A stretch of DNA of 10,550 bases from an uncultured Prevotellaceae bacterium (GTDB taxonomy: Bacteria; Bacteroidota; Bacteroidia; Bacteroidales; Bacteroidaceae): the NCBI GenBank assembly GCA_947306605.1, contig CAMZHB010000031.1, positions 1 through 10,550 on the forward strand. The letters are read 5' to 3'. Shown here piece by piece: positions 1-5,782 of the stretch (the stretch's first letter is position 1; every line of letters starts with the position of its first letter). The translations under genes were made by a program, and so were the position numbers. The notes under the pieces are model-generated. The model had not been told where the DNA came from and searched no databases. It worked only from the letters and a program-made list of their open reading frames with translations.

Positions 1-454
1 GGGATTTCACCGTCGGGAGCGGTAGGGAAAGTATCTCGGCAACTTCGGCAAAGCTGTTGTCACCGTAAATACGTAGGCGTATCACTTCGGCCTGCTCATC
101 GGGAATCTCGGCCAGTAACTGCGCAATGCGCCGGTAGAGAGTCTCGTTTATGGCATCGGCTTTTGTATCGGCTATGTCCACGTTTGTGTCCAAAGGAATG
201 GTCTTGAGGCGGCTGGCACTGGTCTGCCATTTGGCACAAACGTTTGTCAGTGTACGGAAGATATAGCTCCGCAAGTTCTGAATCTGTAAACCGTCGGCAG
301 TGGAAATCCACGTATGCAGTTTCAGGTACGTCTCTTGCAGCACATCCTTCGCATCGTCGCCATTGCCGAGCCTGTAGCAGGCATACTTCAGCAAACGCGA
401 CCGTTCGGTCTTTATTACCTCAGCGAGTTCTTGTAGGGTAATTTCTTTTTTCAT
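1..454 (-). CDS. ECF-type RNA polymerase sigma factor (C-terminus beyond window)
   Basis: Reading the minus strand from the ATG at 454 gives 151 uninterrupted codons that run off the left edge, starting MKKEITLQELAEVIKTERSR. Region 2 lies at about residues 18-80 and includes DAKDVLQETYLKLHTW (35-50), the helix that binds core polymerase and the -10 element, followed by RSYIFRTLTNVCAKW. Region 4 begins near residue 112 with LAEIPDEQAEVIRLRIYGDN, then SFAEVAEILSLPLPTVKS, the helix-turn-helix that reads the -35 element. Only the last turn of the recognition helix and the C-terminus are missing. There is no sigma region 1 or 3, as expected for an ECF sigma of about 160-200 residues. In Bacteroidales such factors are usually followed by an anti-sigma gene, which would lie outside the window, so its stimulus cannot be read. 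The family is clear; the specific regulon is unknown. Confidence 0.9.
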   Translation of the reverse strand, partial: MKKEITLQELAEVIKTERSRLLKYACYRLGNGDDAKDVLQETYLKLHTWISTADGLQIQNLRSYIFRTLTNVCAKWQTSASRLKTIPLDTNVDIADTKADAINETLYRRIAQLLAEIPDEQAEVIRLRIYGDNSFAEVAEILSLPLPTVKS

Positions 455-558
455 GTTTTGTTCATTTTTTTCTAGATGCATCTGCCATAAAGACCCGAAA
501 GAGATGAAAAAGATTTAAACTTCGGCATCTATTTTCTGCAAAAGTACGGAAAAAGCTG

Positions 559-579
559 TTGTTTGACTTTTAAACAACA
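559..579. repeat. Perfect 7-bp inverted repeat upstream of the ECF sigma gene
   Basis: GTTGTTT (559-565) and AAACAAC (573-579) are perfect inverted arms around a 7-base spacer. The repeat sits about 105 bases upstream of the sigma factor ATG, just upstream of a near -7 box (TACTTTTTG on the minus strand, 539-547, one T longer than TAnnTTTG). That placement suits an operator for an autoregulated sigma gene, but AT-rich inverted repeats of this length also arise by chance. The rest of the 455-601 gap shows only a palindrome AGATGCATCT at 474-483. Confidence 0.35.
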
Positions 580-601
580 AAAAGACTTTGGTACGTTGTA
601 C

Positions 602-637
602 AAAAAAGCAGCGGCACCTCATGGGAGGCGCCGCTGC
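602..637 (-). terminator. Intrinsic terminator of the EF-G paralogue gene
   Basis: On the minus strand a 13-bp stem, GCAGCGGCGCCTC paired with GAGGTGCCGCTGC with one G-U wobble, closes a 4-base CCAT loop and is followed directly by six T residues (602-607 on the plus strand read as A). It begins 33 bases past the stop codon at 670-672. This is a textbook Rho-independent terminator and it separates the EF-G gene from the sigma factor downstream, so the two are probably separate transcripts. Its left arm shares the 11-mer AGCGGCGCCTC with the terminator at 5685-5727. Confidence 0.88.
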
Positions 638-669
638 CTGTTGTATCGTCACGGATACAGGCGAAGGGA

Positions 670-2826
670 TTAGTCCTCGGCCTGTTCTGCTTCGTGAGCC
701 TTGATGAGTTCGTCCTGTACTTCGGCGGGCACGAGCTCGTAGCTGGCAAACTTCATGTCGAATGAGGCGCTGCCGGCGGTGATGGAGCTCAGCGAGGTGG
801 AGAAGTTGGACATCTCCTTCAGGGGCACCTTGGCGTTGAGCTTCTGGTAGCCGCCTTCCGACTCCATACCCATGATCATGCCGCGGCGGCCCTGCAGGTC
901 GCTCATGACATCGCCCATGTAGTCGGCGGGCACGAGTACTTCCACGTCGTAGATGGGTTCCAGAATCTTCGGTCCTGCCTCCTTGAAGGCCTGGCTGAAG
1001 GCGTTGCGGCCGGCGAGCATGAAGGAGACTTCGTTGGAGTCTACCGGGTGCATTTTACCGTCGTAAACGATGACGCGGACGTCGCGGGCGTAGCTGCCGG
1101 TGAGGGGACCGCGCTCCATGCGTTCCATGACGCCTTTGAGAATGGCGGGCATGAAACGGGTATCGATGGCACCGCCGACCACGGAGTTGATGAAGACTAC
1201 CTTACCGCCCCATTCGAGAGGAATCTCTTCGGTGCTGCGCGGGGTAATCTTGAATTCCTGGCCGTTGAACTTGTACATGCTGGGTTCGGGCATGCCTTCG
1301 GTATAGGGCTCGACGATGAGGTGAACTTCGCCGAACTGTCCGGCGCCACCGCTCTGCTTCTTGTGACGATAGTCAGCGCGGGCTTTCTTCGTGATGGTCT
1401 CACGGTAGGGGATGCGCTGCTCGTAAAGTTCCACCTGGATTTTGTCGAGGTTTTCCAGACGCCATTTCAATGTGCGCAGATGGAATTCGCCCTGGCCGTG
1501 AATGAGCACTTGGCGCAGTTCCTTGCTCTGCTCAACCACCCATGTGGGATCTTCTTCCGACATGCGGTTGATGGCGGCCATCATCTTTTCCATTTCGGCC
1601 ACGTTGACCGGACGGATGGCGCGGATACACTTGGAGTTGGGATATTTGATGAAGTCGAAGCGGTTGTCGGCGTCTTTGCCGTTGAGGGTATTGCCTGTCT
1701 TCACGTCTTTCAGTTTCACGGTGCAGCCCATGTCGCCGGCGTGAAGTTCTTCCACCTTGATACGGTTCTGCCCGGCGCAAACGAAGAGCTGCGAGAGGCG
1801 TTCTTTGGAGCCGCGGTCGGCGTTGACGAGGTCGTCGCCTTCGTGTACGGTGCCGCTCATTACCTTGAAGTACTGCACTTCACCGATGTGGGGTTCCATG
1901 CCCGTCTTGAAGAAGAAGAGGGAGGTGGCTCCGCTTTCGTCGGCTGTCACTTCTTCACCGGCGGCGTTCTTTACCTTGGGCACTTCGGTTACGAAGGGCA
2001 CCACGTTGCCTAGGAATTCGAGCAGGCGGTCCACGCCTTTGTCAGCTTCGGCGCAAACACAGGCTACGGGGAAGATGCCGCGGGTTACGAGACCCTTGCG
2101 GATGCCTTCGCGTATTTCGTCCTGAGTCAGTTCTTCGGTTTCGAAGAATTTCTCCATGAGGGCGTCGTCGTGTTCAGCGGCGGCTTCCACCAAGGCGTGG
2201 TGCAGCTCGCTGGCCTTGTCCATCTGGTCGGCGGGGATGTCGCTGACGGTGGCTTTGCCGCCGTTGGCGCCGTAGGTGTATTGCTTCATGGTCAGCACGT
2301 CGATGATGGTGCTGAAGTCGGGACCGGTGGTCACGGGATACTGTACGGGAACGACGTTCTGGCCGAAGAGTTCCTTCAGTTTTTCAATGACGCTGTCGTA
2401 GTCGCACTTGTCGTCGTCCACCTGGTTCACCACGAAGATGACGGGTTTGCCCAGTTTGTCGGTCGTGCGGAACTGGTTCTGCGTGCCCACTTCCACGCCG
2501 TTACCTCCGTTGATGAGGATGCATGCGGTGTCGGTCACGTTGAGGGCTGTCACGGCGGCGCCGGAGAAGTCGTCGGAGCCCGGGCAGTCGATGAAGTTAA
2601 GTTTCTTGCCGTTGTTCTCGGCGTGGAAAACGGTGGCAAACACGGAATAACCGTACTCCTGCTCTACGGGGAAGTAGTCGCTGACGGTATTCTTCTGCGA
2701 CACACGGCCGCGTCTCTGAATCAGACCACTCTCGAACAGGATGCTCTCCGTGAGGGTGGTCTTGCCTGAGCCTGCGTTGCCCAGGATAGCGATGTTCTTA
2801 ATCTCGCTTGACTTGTAAACCTTCAT
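670..2826 (-). CDS. fusA2: EF-G paralogue, EF-G2 type, with degenerate GTPase motifs
   Basis: A 718-residue protein with the full five-domain EF-G layout. The G domain (about 1-285) keeps a P-loop, GNAGSGKT (16-23). However, the switch I RGITI motif is replaced around EQEYGYSVFATV (55-66), the switch II DTPGHVDF is DCPGSDDF (80-87) with the catalytic His replaced by Ser84, the guanine-specifying NKxD is NQVD (134-137), and the GSA loop is VCA (257-259). Domain II starts near 300 (SLFFFKTGMEP), domain III carries GEFHLRTLKWRLE (446-458), domain IV has YRETITKKARADYRHKKQSG (474-493) and the tip motif MHPVDSNE (592-599), and domain V has LQGRRGMI (644-651). Translocation-critical domain IV is therefore intact while GTP hydrolysis motifs are not. 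From memory, the Bacteroides thetaiotaomicron homologue EF-G2 lacks GTPase activity, supports translation under carbon limitation and is needed in the gut. Assigning this gene to that group is inference from the motifs. No Shine-Dalgarno is visible; the ATG at 2826 is followed immediately by the G domain. Confidence 0.9.
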   Translation of the reverse strand: MKVYKSSEIKNIAILGNAGSGKTTLTESILFESGLIQRRGRVSQKNTVSDYFPVEQEYGYSVFATVFHAENNGKKLNFIDCPGSDDFSGAAVTALNVTDTACILINGGNGVEVGTQNQFRTTDKLGKPVIFVVNQVDDDKCDYDSVIEKLKELFGQNVVPVQYPVTTGPDFSTIIDVLTMKQYTYGANGGKATVSDIPADQMDKASELHHALVEAAAEHDDALMEKFFETEELTQDEIREGIRKGLVTRGIFPVACVCAEADKGVDRLLEFLGNVVPFVTEVPKVKNAAGEEVTADESGATSLFFFKTGMEPHIGEVQYFKVMSGTVHEGDDLVNADRGSKERLSQLFVCAGQNRIKVEELHAGDMGCTVKLKDVKTGNTLNGKDADNRFDFIKYPNSKCIRAIRPVNVAEMEKMMAAINRMSEEDPTWVVEQSKELRQVLIHGQGEFHLRTLKWRLENLDKIQVELYEQRIPYRETITKKARADYRHKKQSGGAGQFGEVHLIVEPYTEGMPEPSMYKFNGQEFKITPRSTEEIPLEWGGKVVFINSVVGGAIDTRFMPAILKGVMERMERGPLTGSYARDVRVIVYDGKMHPVDSNEVSFMLAGRNAFSQAFKEAGPKILEPIYDVEVLVPADYMGDVMSDLQGRRGMIMGMESEGGYQKLNAKVPLKEMSNFSTSLSSITAGSASFDMKFASYELVPAEVQDELIKAHEAEQAED

Positions 2827-2875
2827 AATTGATTTTGTATTTAATATTATTTTTCAGATTTTGCGAAAAGCGGGT

Positions 2876-2907
2876 GCAAGTTACCTAAAAATCATCGAAT
2901 GGCCAAC
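2876..2907 (-). promoter_or_regulatory. Candidate promoter of the EF-G paralogue gene
   Basis: On the minus strand GTTG (2904-2907) is separated by 20 bases from TAACTTGC (2876-2883). This resembles the Bacteroidales TTTG / TAnnTTTG pair, but the -7 element is one T short. It would give an AT-rich leader of about 45 bases. An inverted repeat, TGGCAAA (2936-2942) and TTTGCCA (2952-2958), lies about 30 bases further upstream and could bind a regulator. In B. theta, fusA2 is under the carbon-limitation regulator Cur; whether this repeat is its site is unknown. Confidence 0.35.
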
Positions 2908-3044
2908 CTTCTCGGCTGATTTTTTTAAGTGGAGGTGGCAAAAAGTGACGCTTTGCCAAGCCAGGGATTGCTTGTCGGTGCATTTTGGCATTTTGTGCGG
3001 CTTCTTTTGCGTTTTTCGGGAGGTGGCGCGGCCGAAGTGGGACT

Positions 3045-3088
3045 TCAAAATTTTGAGACGCCGTTTGTAATTTTTGAAATGCCGTTTC
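3045..3088. repeat. 44-bp intergenic repeat, copy 1
   Basis: This stretch matches 5697-5740 at 42 of 44 positions; the differences are T/C at 3064 and G/C at 3067. It opens with the 12-bp palindrome TCAAAATTTTGA and holds two 21-bp-spaced cores, GAGACGCCGTTTG (3055-3067) and GAAATGCCGTTTC (3076-3088). Unlike copy 2 it has no complementary left arm, so it does not form the long hairpin here. It lies between the divergent EF-G and flavoprotein genes and encodes nothing recognisable. Confidence 0.85.
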
Positions 3089-3193
3089 TGTTTTTCCATG
3101 TTTCCGGAATGATGCCCGATGCGTCGCGTCGTGAAGGTTAAATGCGTTTTTGGCGAGACGAAATGCGATATAGTTTTTTCGAAGGCGCATTTA
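3055..3193. repeat. Degenerate array of ~21-bp near-palindromic units in the divergent gap
   Basis: Core A(C/T)GC-like positions fall at 3058, 3079, 3098, 3119, 3142, 3163 and 3183, that is, steps of 21, 19, 21, 23, 21 and 20 bases. The clearest units are GAGACGCCGTTTG, GAAATGCCGTTTC, TAAATGCGTTTTT (3139-3151), GAAATGCGATATA (3160-3172) and GAAGGCGCATTTA (3181-3193). Units at 3098 and 3119 are weak. The array ends 16 bases before the flavoprotein -7 box, so it could affect that promoter. The rest of the 2827-3226 gap holds the EF-G promoter region, a tandem GCATTTTG pair (2980-2995) and no convincing gene. Confidence 0.6.
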
Positions 3194-3208
3194 GTTCGAA
3201 TGAATTGC

Positions 3209-3216
3209 TAATTTTG
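3209..3216 (+). promoter_or_regulatory. -7 box of the flavoprotein operon
   Basis: TAATTTTG is an exact match to the Bacteroidales -7 consensus TAnnTTTG. No clear -33 TTTG is present at the usual distance (TTAG near 3191 is the closest). Transcription would start around 3221-3224, giving a leader of only a few bases for the ATG at 3227 or roughly 20 bases for the in-frame ATG at 3242. Confidence 0.65.
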
Positions 3217-3226
3217 CAGTGACAAA

Positions 3227-4429
3227 ATGTTCGTGCAAACAATGAGGACAGTCGTGACGGGAGGCGGAGCCGCGGGATTCTTCCTGGCAGTGAACTTGAA
3301 AGAGATGCTGCCGGGGATGGACGTGACCATCGTGGAGCGTTCGTCCCGTGTGTTGTCCAAAGTGGCCCTTTCGGGCGGCGGCCGCTGCAATTGTACTAAT
3401 ACGTTCGAGGGCGTGAAAGACCTGCAAAGCGTCTATCCGCGCGGCCACCGGCTGATGAAACGCCTCTTCAGCACGTTCGGTCCCCGCGAAGCCTGCGAAT
3501 GGTTCGAGGCGCACGGCGTGGCGCTCACTGTGGAGGACGGAGGGCGCATTTTCCCAGTCTCGCAGGATGCGCAGACCGTGGTCCTCTGCCTGCACGACAC
3601 GGCGCGGCGGTTGGGGGTGACCATCGTGACCGATGCGGAAGTCAAAGACCTGGACGAACTCGCCGACTACGACTTCAAGTGCGTCACCACGGGTGGCCAG
3701 CCCCGTCGCGAGGGACTGCAGTGGCTGGAGCGCGCAGGTCATGCCATCGAGGAACCCGTACCCTCGCTCTTCACGCTGAGTGTGCCCGATGAAGCCTTGC
3801 ATGCCCTCATGGGCACGGCGGTTTCCAATGCCGTGGTGCAACTGCCGGGCACGCGGCTGCGGGCCGGCGGCGACCTGCTCGTGACGCATTGGGGACTGAG
3901 CGGCCCGGCCGTACTGCGGCTCTCGAGTTATGCGGCGCGTCACTTGGCCGAATGCGGTTACCACACGCCATTGGCTGTCAACTGGACCGGACGGAACGAT
4001 GCGGAAGCACTTGCTGCACTCCTTGATTTGGCCCGGCAACACCAACAGAAGCGGTTGGCAAGCCTTTCGCCGCTTTCGCTGCCGCAACGCCTGTGGACCT
4101 GTCTGCTGCAACGTGCCGGAGCCGATACGGAACAGCGCTGGGCCGACGTGGGCAAGAAACAGATGAACCGACTGGTCAACACGCTCTGCAACGACACCTA
4201 CACCGTCAGCGGACGCGCCCCCTTCAAAGACGAATTTGTCACCTGCGGAGGCGTCAGTCTCACGTCGGTCAATCCGAATACCTTGGAAAGCCGTGTTGTT
4301 CCAAGCCTTTACTTCGCCGGCGAGGTGCTCGACGTGGACGGCGTGACCGGCGGTTTCAACTTCCAGGCTGCCTGGACCACGGCCTACACCGTGGCTGCGG
4401 CCATTAACGCGAAAACAAAAGAAACATAG
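3227..4429 (+). CDS. HI0933/YhiN/BaiN-family FAD-dependent oxidoreductase
   Basis: A 400-residue flavoprotein of the HI0933 family, the usual length for the family. The FAD-binding Rossmann motif GGGAAG is at 12-17. The family signature SGGGRCNCTN spans 49-58, HWGLSGPAVLRLS is at 221-233, and the C-terminal block CGGVSLTSVNPNTLESR (340-356) is followed by LYFAGEVLDVDGVTGGFNFQ (361-380), which closes the FAD site. E. coli YhiN has, as I recall it, been renamed RdsA, the enzyme that makes dihydrouridine in 23S rRNA; Clostridium BaiN was named for bile-acid work. An rRNA-modifying role is therefore the best guess, but is inferred from family only. The start is open: the outer ATG (3227) is given, but the ATG at 3242 places the sequence MRTVVTGGG like typical family N-termini and leaves a more normal leader. 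The gene heads an operon, with the next ATG 3 bases after its stop. Confidence 0.88.
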   Translation: MFVQTMRTVVTGGGAAGFFLAVNLKEMLPGMDVTIVERSSRVLSKVALSGGGRCNCTNTFEGVKDLQSVYPRGHRLMKRLFSTFGPREACEWFEAHGVALTVEDGGRIFPVSQDAQTVVLCLHDTARRLGVTIVTDAEVKDLDELADYDFKCVTTGGQPRREGLQWLERAGHAIEEPVPSLFTLSVPDEALHALMGTAVSNAVVQLPGTRLRAGGDLLVTHWGLSGPAVLRLSSYAARHLAECGYHTPLAVNWTGRNDAEALAALLDLARQHQQKRLASLSPLSLPQRLWTCLLQRAGADTEQRWADVGKKQMNRLVNTLCNDTYTVSGRAPFKDEFVTCGGVSLTSVNPNTLESRVVPSLYFAGEVLDVDGVTGGFNFQAAWTTAYTVAAAINAKTKET

Positions 4430-4432
4430 GAT

Positions 4433-5665
4433 ATGGAAAAACAGAAACAAAAGAAAACGCCCCTCATACGCATTCTCATCAGCATCCGGCGGTGGGAACT
4501 GCTCCTGTTGGCGGGCCTGATACTGGCGGGAACGCTGGGATACGTGCTCTACCACCGTCTCTTTGCCAACACCAGCATGGAAATTGTCGACAGCTTGGGC
4601 GGCAACATCTTTCCTTCGGCCATTCTGGCCACGGCAGCCACGGGCGAAACTTACGTGTTGCCCTGCGACACCCCGTTCGTCGGCACGCCTTCGTCGCTCA
4701 TTGGTGTGAAGGTGCGCTCACGGACCCGCAATACCCGGGTGCGCGTCGAAGTGGCCGAAACCCCGTTCTTCCGCCGTTCCGTCTCCGAGTTCATCCTCCC
4801 CAGGGCGTGGACCGAATATGTGGTTTACCCTGACATCGTGTGGAACTTCGACGCTCTGCGGGCCAACGTGCAGGCCACGCCGGTCAGTGTGGTGGTGCAG
4901 GCGCAAGTGGGGCTTCACAACGTGAGGGAACGCGTGCGCACGTTTTCCGTGCGCAGTATCAACGAGTGTCTCTTGGGTTACTACCGCACCTTCTCCGACG
5001 GCAAGCGCCGCTTCATCGACCGTCGCCAACTCTCTGCGGCCTATGTGAACGAGGACAACCCGCTGATCGACAAAGTGCTCCGTGAAGCACTCGACACGCG
5101 CATCGTCAACCGTTTCGTAGGCTATCAGGGCGACTCCGCCACGGTGGTGCGCCAGGTCTATGCCCTCTGGAATGTGCTCCAGCGCCGCGGTTTCAAATAC
5201 AGTTCCATCTCCAATTCGTCGCTCTCCTCGGGCGTGGCCGCCGCACAGCGCGTGCGCACCTTCGAAGACGCAATGGCTTCCTCGCAAATCAATTGTCTCG
5301 ACGGCAGTGTGCTCATGGCCTCGCTCATGCGTGCCATCAATCTCGTGCCCATCCTCGTGCGCCTGCCCCGCCACATGTTTGTCGGCTTCTACACCGACCG
5401 CGAGCAGCGCCATGCCAACTATCTGGAAACGACCATGGTCGGCAACGTGAACCTCGACGACTATTTCCCCGATGAGAAACTCGACTCGACCATGCAGCAC
5501 CGCACGCGCAACGAAGCCTCACTGCTTACTTTCAACAAGGCCATGGAGTATGCCCGGAACAACATGGACAAAAACGCCAAGTATTTTCAGCACAACATGG
5601 TGGGATACACCCTCTTCCCCATCACAGCCGACGTGAGAAGGCGCATCCAGCCCATCGGGAAATAA
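4433..5665 (+). CDS. Membrane-anchored transglutaminase-like cysteine hydrolase family protein
   Basis: A 410-residue protein. A lysine/arginine-rich start is followed by one hydrophobic helix at about 21-40 (WELLLLAGLILAGTLGYVLY), so the bulk should lie in the periplasm, anchored to the inner membrane. Residues 45-180 look like a beta-rich domain. The C-terminal half carries the transglutaminase-like triad pattern: Cys288 in QINCLDGSVLMASLMRAINL (285-304), His314 in LPRHMFVGFY (311-320), and an acidic residue, probably Glu332 in LETT (331-334). Superfamily members cleave or form amide bonds, and many in bacteria act on envelope proteins or peptidoglycan; the substrate here is not readable. 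The ATG lies 3 bases after the flavoprotein stop, so the two are translated from one message. Fold assignment is by motif only and no gene symbol applies. Confidence 0.72.
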   Translation: MEKQKQKKTPLIRILISIRRWELLLLAGLILAGTLGYVLYHRLFANTSMEIVDSLGGNIFPSAILATAATGETYVLPCDTPFVGTPSSLIGVKVRSRTRNTRVRVEVAETPFFRRSVSEFILPRAWTEYVVYPDIVWNFDALRANVQATPVSVVVQAQVGLHNVRERVRTFSVRSINECLLGYYRTFSDGKRRFIDRRQLSAAYVNEDNPLIDKVLREALDTRIVNRFVGYQGDSATVVRQVYALWNVLQRRGFKYSSISNSSLSSGVAAAQRVRTFEDAMASSQINCLDGSVLMASLMRAINLVPILVRLPRHMFVGFYTDREQRHANYLETTMVGNVNLDDYFPDEKLDSTMQHRTRNEASLLTFNKAMEYARNNMDKNAKYFQHNMVGYTLFPITADVRRRIQPIGK

Positions 5666-5684
5666 ACATGACGGATAGAAACAC

Positions 5685-5727
5685 AGAAGCGGCGCCTCAA
5701 AATTTTGAGACGCCGCTTCTAATTTTT
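5685..5727 (+). terminator. Long hairpin terminator, probably bidirectional
   Basis: Arms AGAAGCGGCGCCTC (5685-5698) and GAGACGCCGCTTCT (5707-5720) pair with a single C-A mismatch (5695/5710), and the central AAAATTTT extends the dyad to 36 bases. AATTTTT follows on the plus strand. It begins 20 bases after the transglutaminase-like gene stop and lies 56 bases past the end of the convergent DUF853 gene. On the minus strand the mismatch becomes a G-U pair but the trailing T run is poor, so plus-strand termination is the stronger case. The right arm is itself a unit of the intergenic repeat. Confidence 0.8.
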
Positions 5728-5761
5728 GAAATGCCGTTTCGAAAATCCGAAACGCCGTTTC
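5697..5761. repeat. 44-bp repeat copy 2 with three tandem 21-bp units
   Basis: Positions 5697-5740 match 3045-3088 at 42 of 44 bases. Three cores follow each other at exactly 21-bp steps: GAGACGCCGCTTC (5707-5719), GAAATGCCGTTTC (5728-5740) and GAAACGCCGTTTC (5749-5761). The last is a perfect dyad around an odd central base (GAAACG-C-CGTTTC). The array lies between two converging genes and its first unit doubles as the right arm of the terminator hairpin. Confidence 0.85.
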
Positions 5762-5782
5762 TTTATGCAGGGAGTATACCGC

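Noticed and set aside
1048..2769. Long plus-strand open frames (1048-2013 and 2170-2769) opposite the EF-G paralogue
   Set aside because: Both are antisense to a full-length EF-G homologue and show the same Val/Gly/His/Phe-rich shadow composition.
2861..3190. Small open frames of 69-101 codons on both strands in the divergent gap
   Set aside because: They overlap each other and the repeat array, have Lys/Arg/Phe-rich repeat-derived sequences, and no family motif.
3191..4555. A 454-codon minus-strand open frame opposite the flavoprotein gene
   Set aside because: It lies antisense to a gene with clear family motifs, its protein is His/Arg/Gln-rich without recognisable domains, and GC-rich codon use on the real strand readily opens such frames.
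5697..5761. Possible CRISPR array
   Set aside because: The units are contiguous at 21 bp with no unique spacers of 30 bases or so, and no cas gene is nearby.
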